Origin: Acidobacteriota bacterium | Lineage (GTDB): Bacteria; Acidobacteriota; Terriglobia; Bryobacterales; Bryobacteraceae | Length of the DNA stretch: 41,496 nucleotides | Assembly: GCA_018268935.1 (NCBI GenBank) | Contig: JAFDVS010000125.1 | Coordinates: forward strand, 1 to 41,496 | Reading direction: 5' to 3' | Part shown: in pieces, positions 16,529-24,708 of the stretch | How the letters are laid out: each line of letters begins with the position of its first letter | Position numbering within the stretch: the first letter of the stretch is position 1 | Notes under the pieces: generated by a model | The model's database searches: none | What the model was told of the DNA's origin: nothing | What the model saw: the letters and a program-made list of their open reading frames with translations, nothing else | Translations under genes and position numbers: made by a program

Positions 16529-17407
16529 ATGTTTCTCAACTACCACCATCTGCGCTATTTCTGGGCCATCGCCCACGAAGGCAGCCTGACCAAGGCCGCC
16601 GCGAAAATGAACGTCGCCCAGTCCGCCCTCAGCATCCAATTGCGCCACCTGGAGCAAACCCTCGGCCATCCGCTCTTCCACCGCAAGAACCGTCAACTCG
16701 TGCTCACCGAGGCCGGCCGGATGGCCTTGCAGTACGCCGACTCCATCTTCCATGCCGGCGAAGAACTCGTCGATACTCTCCAGCACCGGTCGCGCAAGAC
16801 GCGCCAGATCCTCCGCGTCGGCGCCGTGGCCACGCTCTCGCGCAACTTTCAATGGGAGTTCCTCAAACCGCTGCGCAATCGCCGCAATGTGGAACTCGTG
16901 CTGCGCTCAGGCACCATCCGCGACCTGACACTGCAACTGCGCAATCATGAGGTGGATGTCGTGCTGTCGAACCACGCCCTCCGCCGCGACGCCGAATCGG
17001 AACACCACAGCCATTTGCTGGCCGAACAGGAGGTGAGCCTGGTCTCGCGCCCGGCGCGCGGGAAGGGAAGTTTCCGGTTCCCGGAGGATTGCCGCACGAC
17101 ACCCCTGAATCTGCCCAGTCTCGAAAGTGACATTCGTTCCGGCTTCGACCTGCTCCTGCACCAGGCCGGCGTGCGGCCGCTCATCGCCGCGGAAGTGGAC
17201 GACATGGCGATGCTGCGCGTCATGGCCCTGCGCACGAAGGCGGTGACTCTGGTGCCGCGCGTGGTGGTGAAAGATGAACTCCGCACCGGTACGCTGATTG
17301 AACACCGCCGGCTGCCGTCGTTGAAAGAGCGGTTCTTCGCCATCACCCCGAGCCGGACGTTTCCCAATCCGCTGGTGAAGGATCTGCTGAGTCATTTCGA
17401 TGGCTGA
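16529..17407 (+). CDS. LysR-family transcriptional regulator, NhaR-like
   Basis: 292 residues from ATG 16529; a more upstream in-frame ATG (16487) adds 14 residues unlike the family. The N-terminal winged helix-turn-helix opens with FLNYHHLRYFWAIAHEGSLTKAA, very like NhaR (NYNHLYYFW), then NVAQSALSIQLRHLEQTLG and the wing PLFHRKNRQLVLTEAG. The rest is the two-lobed effector domain. Divergent placement 84 bp from dabB makes it the likely regulator of the dab operon, sensing carbon supply or ion status, by analogy with the LysR genes usually found at DAB loci. NhaR itself senses sodium, which fits a partner gene related to Mrp-type antiporters. Confidence 0.9.
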   Translation: MFLNYHHLRYFWAIAHEGSLTKAAAKMNVAQSALSIQLRHLEQTLGHPLFHRKNRQLVLTEAGRMALQYADSIFHAGEELVDTLQHRSRKTRQILRVGAVATLSRNFQWEFLKPLRNRRNVELVLRSGTIRDLTLQLRNHEVDVVLSNHALRRDAESEHHSHLLAEQEVSLVSRPARGKGSFRFPEDCRTTPLNLPSLESDIRSGFDLLLHQAGVRPLIAAEVDDMAMLRVMALRTKAVTLVPRVVVKDELRTGTLIEHRRLPSLKERFFAITPSRTFPNPLVKDLLSHFDG

Positions 17408-17553
17408 GGTCTAAATCCGATAACATGTATTATGTCAACTTTGAATAATCTTTGCGGCCTATGTCACGATTTCACGCTCTTCCGCACTGTATAGGATGAC
17501 GCCACCCCACTATCATGGGAAACGTGGCGACGCGGAAAGAGGGGATATCGAAC

Positions 17554-20500
17554 ATGAGCGCAGCAGGTTCGGCTACCACTGCCTTGAATCGGACATTCGC
17601 ACTGGATCCCAAAGTCCTGGGACCAGGCAGCGCGATCAACTTGCAACTGACCGGCGCCACCGCCGCTGACGTCGTGGCCGCAGTCGCCGCCAACAGCCCG
17701 TTCCCGGCGCGGCCCCGCATCGACCTTGCCTCGATCGGACTCAGCGTCTCGGGCGGCAATCCCGTCGCCTTCACGGCCGGGCAAACCACGGTTGGTTTTT
17801 CATTCTCCGCCGGCGTCACTGCGGGCGTGGGCATCTTTGACGATGGCAGCGCCGCCGTCCAGGCACTCGGGCTGGCCGAAACACCCGGCCTCGATGTCAC
17901 CGTCGGCGCCGCCCCCTCCACCCGCTACGCCCTGATGCGAGCCGGCTACCAGGCACAAGGCAGCGTCAACGGCACCCACCCCATAGGGGGCATCGGCAGC
18001 GTCACGTTCGGAGTCTCCGGAGCAGCGGCCGGACTGAGCGCCGTCCTCCGCCGGTTCCCTTCCTCCGCCGGCGCCCGCACTGTCCTGGGCGACACCGTGT
18101 CCAGTTGGAAGCTGCCGCGCCACGTCGACGACGCCAATCGCCTGGCGCCCGACACCTGGCTGATCACCGAAGCCTCGGGTTCGCTCGCGGTCAACGTGGC
18201 CGCGCGCCTCGGGTATAACTTTAACTTCATCCGCGAAAGCAAAGCATTGGGGCTACATGGCGACATCGGGCTGAAGATCGACGCAGCCGCTTCCGCCGCC
18301 TTCGGCTTCAGCGTCAGTGGCCGTTACCTGCTCGTTCTCGGCCGTGAGTCCGCCGGCACGAACATCCGCCTGCGCCTCTTTAAACTCTCCTCCAACGGCA
18401 TTAACTTCGGCCTCAACCTGAAGGCAGGCGTCACCGGCGTTACACCGCTCCCCGGCGACGTCGATGAATTCGTCAGCGCCGTCTTTGGCGTGCATGGCAG
18501 CCAGATCGTTTCCGCCCTGCAGCAGATCGAAAAGTGGACGGACCCTTCGAAGTCGGTGGGCGAACTGGTGGCCGGCCTGGCCAACGAGCGCGCCCTCAAA
18601 CTGATCAAAGACGTCACCGGCATCGACCCTAAGACGGCATTCGATGCGGCCCGCGGTAAGTTGCTGGAAGGACTCAAGTTCTGGAATGAACTGCCGCAGC
18701 GCGTATCGGCCGAATTGTGGGGCCTGATCGGCGAAATGGGCCCCGCCGAAAGCGCCACGTTCAAGAACGCCCTCCAACTGCTGGCCAGCACTGATCGAGC
18801 CAAGCAGAAAGAAGCCCTGCTGGGCATTCTGCAGACCAATCACCTCGACGGCACGCCCATTGGCCGCTTCATCGGCGCAGTGGGAGACCGCGGCCTGCTG
18901 GCCCTGCTCGATCGGCTGCCGGAAGTCCGCTCCACGGCTCAAACCGTTCTCAGCATTCTCGATGGCGGCATCATCGCCAACCTGCAGAAGCAGCTCATCG
19001 AAGCTCTGCATCTCCAGAAGGTGCTCGACACCGTCACCAAGACCGACTTCAACAAGCTCGACTCCTTCCTTGTGGGCAAATTATCGGCCTTCTTCGACAA
19101 AGAGTTGAAGTTTGAAGATCTAAACGAAGTTAAAAACACGATTAACATGGTCGTGACCAAGCGCCGCGAGATCTACGACAAGGTCCGCAAGGCGCTCCAC
19201 TCCCGCTACGGAGTGGAAGTGGCCGCCACCTGGTCCCGCACCACCAGTTCCACCGCCGTCCTCGACGTGGACTTCGACACCTCGGCCGCCGATGGCCGGG
19301 CGCTGCTGCAGGGCATCCTCGAAGACAGCAACATCGACGCCGTGATGACCAGCCAATCCACGGCCATCTCCGTCCGCGCTGCCGTGCTCACCCACGAGAT
19401 CCGCAAAAAGAGCACCCTCGACATTTCCCTACCCTATTACCACCTGTCGAGCGAGAGCTTCAACAACGCCATCGCCACCGTGGAAGAAGACGCCTCGCGC
19501 GTCCTGCTGTACAGCGCCAAGGGCGACGATGTGGTGAAAACAAAGAACAAATTCCGCTCGAGCCTGGCCGTCACCTTTGCTGCCTCGGTGACCCGCGCGG
19601 CTGGGCTGCCGCAGGTGCGCATTCATGAAGACGAAAGCGCTACCTGGTCTTACCAACTGCTGCAGGCCAAATCCCGTATGAAACGCGAGGAGCTGGAGAC
19701 TGCCTCGCGCCCGTTCCTCAATCAGTACATGCGGGAACAGTTCAGCGGTGACACCAACCTCAGCCGCTGGTACACCCAGTTCGATCAGACCGTGGAAAAC
19801 CTGCTCCACAACGGCGCCGAAGAGTTCGGCGATGTGTGCGCCTCCTATGAGGTCACCATTCCCGGGCGCGTGCTGGGGGCATGGGCCCGGCGTGTGTCCG
19901 ATCCCAAAGGCGCCGCCAAGCAGGTTTCCATCGAGATCCAGAAATCGCTGAAGCAATCCATTCCTTTCTATTTCTTCCAGAACGTAGAGAAATACAAGGA
20001 TTTAGGAAGTTCCGCCGCTCTCCTTGCCTGGTCCGCGATGCGGCCTTCCACCAACGCCAGACTCGATGGCGACCGCCTCATCTTTGACGAGGGCAACGAT
20101 GTCTTCTGGAATCATCCGGATGTCGGCCTGCGCCGGGTGATGGCCCGGAACTCGATCGCTAAGGCCAATCTTGCCGCGAAGTTACCTATGATCCGGCTGC
20201 GCCTGGAAGAAGCGGGTCTTTCCACCAGCTTCTACGAGGATGATCGAGTGGATCGGATCCTCGAAGAGGGCAGCTCAGGGGCAGGCGACAATCTCCTCAC
20301 CGGCCTCCTTTTCAGTGAGGCTCGCATCGTGGAAAAGGCGGCCGAGGCCATCCGAGATATTCAAGGGTTCCTCGGTAATGCTCACGAGGCCCCATCGAAG
20401 GCCATCGTCCGTTTGTCGGAATTTGCGGGCGACATTACCGAAGCGTTTAACAAACTCATCGGAAAGACTGTATTTGGGGGAGTTACGCTGCGCGGCGTGA

Positions 20501-20688
20501 ATCAGCAGATCTTCCTCGAGGCCTCCCGGGCCCTTGATGGCAGCCTCGCTGTCCGCCCCAGCGCCCTCGCTACCTTCACCGTCCTCAAGCCGGTGGGTGA
20601 GCGCACATTCAACATCGGGACCTTCGTCGACGGCGAAATCCCCGACCCGAAGGATGTCCTGGTCGCCCAGCGCGTCATCAGCGCCTAA
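17554..20688 (+). CDS. Large uncharacterised protein (1044 residues)
   Basis: I chose ATG 17554 because GAGGGG sits 9 nt upstream; an in-frame ATG at 17515 would add 13 residues. I do not recognise the family. There is no signal peptide and no transmembrane helix. Residues 10-290 are rich in Gly/Ala/Ser with alternating strands (DIGLKIDAAASAAFGFSVSG, LLVLGRE, IRLRLFKLSSNGINFGLNLK), suggesting beta-sheets. Residues about 310-560 look helical (ALQQIEKWTDPSK, repeated leucine-rich helices around EALLGILQTNHLDG). The remainder mixes both and ends FVDGEIPDPKDVLVAQRVISA. It is a single-gene unit between the LysR gene and the convergent sulfotransferase, whose stop overlaps its own by CTAA. Composition matches neighbours, so no sign of recent transfer. 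Confidence 0.8.
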   Translation: MSAAGSATTALNRTFALDPKVLGPGSAINLQLTGATAADVVAAVAANSPFPARPRIDLASIGLSVSGGNPVAFTAGQTTVGFSFSAGVTAGVGIFDDGSAAVQALGLAETPGLDVTVGAAPSTRYALMRAGYQAQGSVNGTHPIGGIGSVTFGVSGAAAGLSAVLRRFPSSAGARTVLGDTVSSWKLPRHVDDANRLAPDTWLITEASGSLAVNVAARLGYNFNFIRESKALGLHGDIGLKIDAAASAAFGFSVSGRYLLVLGRESAGTNIRLRLFKLSSNGINFGLNLKAGVTGVTPLPGDVDEFVSAVFGVHGSQIVSALQQIEKWTDPSKSVGELVAGLANERALKLIKDVTGIDPKTAFDAARGKLLEGLKFWNELPQRVSAELWGLIGEMGPAESATFKNALQLLASTDRAKQKEALLGILQTNHLDGTPIGRFIGAVGDRGLLALLDRLPEVRSTAQTVLSILDGGIIANLQKQLIEALHLQKVLDTVTKTDFNKLDSFLVGKLSAFFDKELKFEDLNEVKNTINMVVTKRREIYDKVRKALHSRYGVEVAATWSRTTSSTAVLDVDFDTSAADGRALLQGILEDSNIDAVMTSQSTAISVRAAVLTHEIRKKSTLDISLPYYHLSSESFNNAIATVEEDASRVLLYSAKGDDVVKTKNKFRSSLAVTFAASVTRAAGLPQVRIHEDESATWSYQLLQAKSRMKREELETASRPFLNQYMREQFSGDTNLSRWYTQFDQTVENLLHNGAEEFGDVCASYEVTIPGRVLGAWARRVSDPKGAAKQVSIEIQKSLKQSIPFYFFQNVEKYKDLGSSAALLAWSAMRPSTNARLDGDRLIFDEGNDVFWNHPDVGLRRVMARNSIAKANLAAKLPMIRLRLEEAGLSTSFYEDDRVDRILEEGSSGAGDNLLTGLLFSEARIVEKAAEAIRDIQGFLGNAHEAPSKAIVRLSEFAGDITEAFNKLIGKTVFGGVTLRGVNQQIFLEASRALDGSLAVRPSALATFTVLKPVGERTFNIGTFVDGEIPDPKDVLVAQRVISA

Positions 20689-21356
20689 ACCGGCGGCCGG
20701 TAGCCGAAATATTGCAGTTCCCAGGCGAACACCTCCGCCACCCGCGCGGCTGTGCGCTCCGTATAATACTCGGCAAACGGCTCCGCGCGCTGCCGTGTCC
20801 CCGATTTATACCGCCGCAGCCGCCCTGGGTCCCACGGCAGGCCGAGATCCTGGCACACTGCCTCCATGTCCTGATGCATCCGTTCATAACGGATATACCG
20901 GTCCGCTACCGGCGCCCCATCAATCGTGTAAATAATCTTGTCCACGGGCAGCGCCTGCGCCAGCACCCAACGCTCGAAGGCTTTCCGTACCACGTCAAAC
21001 GGCGCGGTGCGTAGCACTTCGCGCTCTTCGGGAGCAACCCAATACCAGAAGCCGGACACCGTCTTGTCAAACGGGTCCCGAATGACGCAGAACTTGTAGT
21101 AATCGTCGAACAAATCTTCGCCAAGCATTGCTCTCAAACCACTTGCTGGAATATGGTTGTACCAGGTTTTATCATGAATCGGCATCCCCCGGCTTCCCAC
21201 AATCCCAAACTCCGTCACCAGTTCATCGCGCTGATGCTGCTCCCGGAAAGGCTGGTTCGGATCATGGCAGAACGGCTCAAAGTAGATCTCCACCGAGGTC
21301 CCACCGGTCTTCCGGGTCTTCAGATAAATGAAGCGATGCAAATGGCTCACCAGCAT
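20685..21356 (-). CDS. Sulfotransferase family protein
   Basis: 223 residues from ATG 21356; a TTG 36 nt upstream is a weaker alternative. The PAPS 5'-phosphosulfate loop is the start of the protein: FIYLKTRKTGGTSVE. The 3'-phosphate-binding segment is FCVIRDPFDKTVSGFWYW, with the conserved Arg and Ser. The size and early loop match the small Sulfotransfer_2-like group that acts on carbohydrates or proteins. No signal peptide, so cytoplasmic and PAPS-dependent. It is divergent from the tandem PEP-CTERM genes, with only 90 bp between starts. A second, different sulfotransferase domain sits at the end of the same cluster (24709-26625), which supports a common sulfation theme. Confidence 0.88.
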   Translation of the reverse strand: MLVSHLHRFIYLKTRKTGGTSVEIYFEPFCHDPNQPFREQHQRDELVTEFGIVGSRGMPIHDKTWYNHIPASGLRAMLGEDLFDDYYKFCVIRDPFDKTVSGFWYWVAPEEREVLRTAPFDVVRKAFERWVLAQALPVDKIIYTIDGAPVADRYIRYERMHQDMEAVCQDLGLPWDPGRLRRYKSGTRQRAEPFAEYYTERTAARVAEVFAWELQYFGYRPPV

Positions 21357-21446
21357 ATCTCGGACAAATTGTAGCTTGCCTGACCCGGTCAAGTCCTGGT
21401 ACTTTTGATTCAGCTCTCAAATTGCCTTTCTCCCTCGGAGGTACTC

Positions 21447-22007
21447 GTGGATCTGGGAACACGTACCCGTGCATGCGATCAGTTTGTCCGCAGTCTGCTC
21501 GCCACAACTTGTCTTACCGTCGCCGCTGCCGCTTCGGCCCAAGCCGGCGTCTTTACCGAAGTCACTGACTTCCCCGGCTTCCCTGACCCGGAGGTTTTAC
21601 CCGTAGGAACCACTGAGGTCAACGGGCTTATCGATTGTTTCTGCTTCGATGACGGCGACTTCTTTCAATTCACAGGCCTCCTGCCGGGCAGCAGTTTCAG
21701 CCTTATCTTCACGAACCAGCCCGGGTTCGAGCTCTGGTGGACCGGCATCTTCGTAAGCGACTCATCCTTCAACCACATCGGCGAAGGCGCCATTTACGAA
21801 GGCGGCGGCTCCGTCTTAATCAATGGCTTCGTCCCCGCTGACGGTAAACTGCAAGTCTTCGTCGGCTCCATGGAAGAGGGTGGCGGATTGTATCGCGTTT
21901 CACTCGACGCCGCCCAGGATGTCCCCGAAACAGCCACGGTTATCCCGGCCGGACTCGCCTTGGCCGGGGCGCTCGCATGGCAGCGCCGCAAACAAAAGTG
22001 TAACTAA
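21447..22007 (+). CDS. PEP-CTERM-like exported protein, copy 1
   Basis: 186 residues from GTG 21447, with GGAGGT 4 nt upstream. An N-terminal signal (FVRSLLATTCLTVAAAASAQA) is followed by a small beta-rich domain (EVNGLIDCFCFDDGDFFQFTGLLPG, then GGGLYRVSL). The C-terminus is VPETATVIPAGLALAGALAW followed by basic residues. This is the tripartite PEP-CTERM layout (motif, hydrophobic helix, Arg/Lys tail) recognised by exosortase, but the central Pro of PEP is Thr here, so processing may be weakened. It has a Cys-Phe-Cys not present in copy 2. Such proteins are exported and anchored or released at the cell surface, often with extracellular polysaccharide. No exosortase gene is in the window. Confidence 0.82.
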   Translation: MDLGTRTRACDQFVRSLLATTCLTVAAAASAQAGVFTEVTDFPGFPDPEVLPVGTTEVNGLIDCFCFDDGDFFQFTGLLPGSSFSLIFTNQPGFELWWTGIFVSDSSFNHIGEGAIYEGGGSVLINGFVPADGKLQVFVGSMEEGGGLYRVSLDAAQDVPETATVIPAGLALAGALAWQRRKQKCN

Positions 22008-22094
22008 GTACACTCTCGGCACTTGCATCTCAGGCCGAAGTACTGATACCTTTGGTCCAGTAGTCCAATCTCTCTTTTCTCCTCGGAGGTACTT

Positions 22095-22655
22095 GTGATT
22101 CTGGGATCACGTACTGGTACTATGGACAAGTTCGCCCGCAATCTGCTGGCCACCTCTTGTCTCACCTTGGCTGCTGGCGCCACCGCGCAAGCCAGCGTCT
22201 TTAACGAAAGCACCGACTTGCCGAATTCCCCGCCGCATTTCGCGCTGCCCGGAGGAACCGACGAAGTCAACGGCAGCACAGACTACCGTTTTGACTCCGA
22301 CGACCCCGACGACTTCTTCCAATTCACCGGCCTGCTCCCGGGCGGCAATTTCACGCTCGTGTTCGAGAACCAGCCTACGTTCTTCCTCCGGTCATTCCTT
22401 GTGATCTCGGACACATCGAACAACATTCTTGGGGAAGGTGCGATCTTTGAAGGCGGCTCGCAAATCTTCACCGGTACTGTCCCTGGCGATGGGAAGCTCA
22501 ACATCCGCATCGGCTCGATTGAGGAAGGCGGCGGACTGTACCGCGTCTCCCTCACCGCCGACTCCGACGTCCCCGAACCAGCCACCGTCATTCCCGCCGG
22601 ACTCGCGCTCGCCGGGGCCCTTGCCTGGCAGCGCCGCAAGAAAGCCGTAAATTAA
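22095..22655 (+). CDS. PEP-CTERM exported protein, copy 2
   Basis: 186 residues from GTG 22095, preceded by GGAGGT. Signal peptide NLLATSCLTLAAGATAQA; a conserved middle shared with copy 1 (EVNGSTDYRFDSDDPDDFFQF, TGLLPGGNFTLVFENQP, GGGLYRVSLTAD); and a textbook PEP-CTERM end, VPEPATVIPAGLALAGALAW plus a basic tail. The acidic, Pro-, Ser- and Thr-bearing stretches would offer residues for hydroxylation or sulfation. The dioxygenase gene starts 18 nt after its stop, so this copy is probably the first gene of the modification operon and a candidate substrate. Confidence 0.87.
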   Translation: MILGSRTGTMDKFARNLLATSCLTLAAGATAQASVFNESTDLPNSPPHFALPGGTDEVNGSTDYRFDSDDPDDFFQFTGLLPGGNFTLVFENQPTFFLRSFLVISDTSNNILGEGAIFEGGSQIFTGTVPGDGKLNIRIGSIEEGGGLYRVSLTADSDVPEPATVIPAGLALAGALAWQRRKKAVN

Positions 22656-22673
22656 CCCAGCCCGGGCTCATCC

Positions 22674-23351
22674 ATGGGTTTTGAAATCCTCAACGTCCTG
22701 AGCCCGGAACAGGTCTCTCAAATCGTCACTGAGCTGGCGGGGTGTTCGTTCGCCGATGGCCGCATGACCGCGCGGACGACACCCCGCAGCATCAAAGACA
22801 ACCTCCAGGTGGATCGCGATTCCACCGACACCACTGCCATCGATCAGATCATTCTTTCCTCTCTTCAGCGCAATCCCCTCTTCCAGAATTTCACCCTGCC
22901 GAAGCGCGTCATGGCGCCCATCTACAGCAGGTACGAGCCCGGCATGCACTACGGCGCTCATGTCGACAACGCACTGATGGGATCGCCCAACTGGGACAGC
23001 AAGCTCCGCACCGATTACTCCATGACCATTTTCCTCAGCCCGCCCGGCAGCTACGAAGGCGGCGAACTGGTCGTTGAAATGGAACTTGGCACCGAAGAGG
23101 TGAAGCTCAACCCCGGCGAAGCCATCATCTACTCCTCCAGCACCGTGCACTATGTTGCCCCGATCAAAAGCGGCGTGCGTCTGGCCGCCGTCACCTGGAT
23201 CCAAAGCATGGTCCGCGACGAGCGCCTCCGCGCCGTGCTCTATGACCTCATCCGCGCCAGCAAGCGCGCCGAATCGCACGGCGACGCCGAGTTGCAATTG
23301 CTGCTCGGGAAAAGCTATCACAATCTGATACGGTATGCCGCAGAACCCTGA
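22674..23351 (+). CDS. PKHD-type (PiuC/YbiX-like) Fe(II)/2-oxoglutarate dioxygenase
   Basis: 225 residues. The double-stranded beta-helix metal site is intact: His96-x-Asp98 in YGAHVDNALMG, distal His159 in SSSTVHYVAPIKSG and the 2-oxoglutarate-binding Arg169 in GVRLAAVTWIQS. The order KRVMAPIYSRYEPGMHYG, FLSPPGSYEGGELVVE and the C-terminal RDERLRAVLYDL are typical of the PKHD hydroxylase family of about 225 residues. In Proteobacteria members neighbour iron-uptake receptors. Here it is 18 nt after a PEP-CTERM gene and overlaps the next dioxygenase gene by 17 bp, so a role in modifying a protein or peptide is inferred from context. Cytoplasmic. Confidence 0.93.
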   Translation: MGFEILNVLSPEQVSQIVTELAGCSFADGRMTARTTPRSIKDNLQVDRDSTDTTAIDQIILSSLQRNPLFQNFTLPKRVMAPIYSRYEPGMHYGAHVDNALMGSPNWDSKLRTDYSMTIFLSPPGSYEGGELVVEMELGTEEVKLNPGEAIIYSSSTVHYVAPIKSGVRLAAVTWIQSMVRDERLRAVLYDLIRASKRAESHGDAELQLLLGKSYHNLIRYAAEP

Positions 23352-24708
23352 GCCGAATCCCGCCCCCATCACTCCCGTTCTCGAAGTCCTGGATGACATC
23401 GTTCCCAAAGATCTGCATGATGCGGCCTGGCAGGCCGTGCAGCAGCCGCGCTGGTTTTTCGGACATGGCTCGAACACCGGCGGCTGGTCGCGCTTCTGGA
23501 AAATGGACCTCGAAGACGAATCGGCGTACAGCCAGATCTGGGAACTTGCCCGCCCACGCTGCGAACAACTGGCCGGCGGCCGCCTGGAAGTGATCCGCGT
23601 CTACGCCAACGGCCACACCTACGGGCTCGGCGGCGAAGCCCACCGCGACGATCCCCGCGATGGCACCTTTACTCTTCTTTACTACCCCAACCCCGAATGG
23701 AAGGATGGTTGGGACGGCGAAACGGTCTACTACGATGAAGCCGGAGAAGTCGCCCTGGCCGTACGCCTGCGGCCCAATCGCGCGGTCTTCTTCGATTCCC
23801 GCATCCTTCATGTCGGCCGCGCGCCCAGCCGGCAGTGCACGGCCCTTCGCGTCACAGTTGCCTATAAGTTGCAACTGGCTTCCGGCGACGCCCCGGCCCC
23901 TGAGCCGGAAAACAAAGACATCACCGTCCGCGAGATCCGCCGCAACGGCGCCCGCCAGTTGCTCGCCTTCCATATCAGCGCCGAGCGCATCGATCAGGAA
24001 GTCCGCCTGCGGCTGGAAGAGATGGGCCGCGAAGTCAAACTCCCCGGCTTCCGTCCCGGCCAGATCCCGATGGAAGTGCTCGAGCAGCGCTACGGCCACA
24101 AAGCCCGCGAATCGGCCGCCCGCTTCCTCATTGGCCAGGCCTTCGACACCCTGATCCCGCGCAGTTCCGTCCCCGGCCAGATGGACCTCAAATCCGGCCA
24201 GGCCGACGGCCCCATCGAAATCGAAGTCTCCGTCACGCAAATGGGCTTGCTCGAAGTCGGCGATCTGAACGAGATCGAACTGGAACAACTCACCGCTTCC
24301 CCCGCCGATCTCGAAGCCGCGGGGCTCTCCCCCCAAACCGCGGAACTGCACTTTGCCCAGCACCTGCGCACCCAGATCCTCGACCATCTCAACCAGTCGA
24401 TTCCCTTCCCGATCCTCCCCATCCTCATCCAGGGCGAACTCGACACCATTCTCGCCGCGGCCAAGTCGAGCGGCGCGTTTCCCGAAGCGAAAGAGGAGCA
24501 GCTCTCCGTCACCGAACAACTCCGCGCTGTCGCCGAACGGCGTCTCCGCCTCGGCTACATCCTTGCCGAACTCGGCCGCCGCGCGGGCGTCAAGGCCTCT
24601 ACCGGTCCCGAACTGGAGCGCTTCGTTGTGGATCAACTGATCGATGGCGCCAGGAAACGCGAGCGCACCCTCAGCGTCAATGAACTGCGGGCGCTGGCGC
24701 AGGAATAG
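23335..24708 (+). CDS. Fusion: prolyl-hydroxylase-like 2OG-Fe(II) dioxygenase + trigger-factor-like chaperone
   Basis: 457 residues. Residues 10-182 form a P4H-like dioxygenase: His103-Arg-Asp105 in EAHRDDPRDGTFTLLYYPNP, a GETVYYDE strand, distal His159 in FFDSRILHVGRAPS and Arg172 as the probable 2OG ligand. After a Pro-rich linker (183-194), residues 195-320 resemble the ribosome-binding domain of trigger factor, including the signature GFRPGQIP (238-245) that contacts L23 in real trigger factor, flanked by VRLRLEEMGREVKLP and YGHKARESAARFLIGQAF. Residues 340-457 resemble its C-terminal chaperone domain (IPFPILPILIQGELD, RLRLGYILAELGRRAGV). The PPIase domain is absent. The junction is in one uninterrupted frame, with homogeneous composition. 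It would hydroxylate a substrate held or met by the chaperone part. Start overlaps the upstream gene; its TAG abuts the next ATG. Confidence 0.85.
   Translation: MPQNPEPNPAPITPVLEVLDDIVPKDLHDAAWQAVQQPRWFFGHGSNTGGWSRFWKMDLEDESAYSQIWELARPRCEQLAGGRLEVIRVYANGHTYGLGGEAHRDDPRDGTFTLLYYPNPEWKDGWDGETVYYDEAGEVALAVRLRPNRAVFFDSRILHVGRAPSRQCTALRVTVAYKLQLASGDAPAPEPENKDITVREIRRNGARQLLAFHISAERIDQEVRLRLEEMGREVKLPGFRPGQIPMEVLEQRYGHKARESAARFLIGQAFDTLIPRSSVPGQMDLKSGQADGPIEIEVSVTQMGLLEVGDLNEIELEQLTASPADLEAAGLSPQTAELHFAQHLRTQILDHLNQSIPFPILPILIQGELDTILAAAKSSGAFPEAKEEQLSVTEQLRAVAERRLRLGYILAELGRRAGVKASTGPELERFVVDQLIDGARKRERTLSVNELRALAQE

Larger units (their letters stand above)
21391..22655 (+). repeat. Tandem duplication: leader plus PEP-CTERM gene, two diverged copies
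   Basis: Copy 1 spans 21391-22007 and copy 2 spans 22038-22655. Similarity covers the coding regions and also about 56 bp upstream: both leaders begin AAGT-CTG-TAC and end CTCGGAGGTACT just before a GTG start. The proteins are clearly paralogous over their whole length, so this is an old duplication of a complete transcription unit. Confidence 0.75.
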
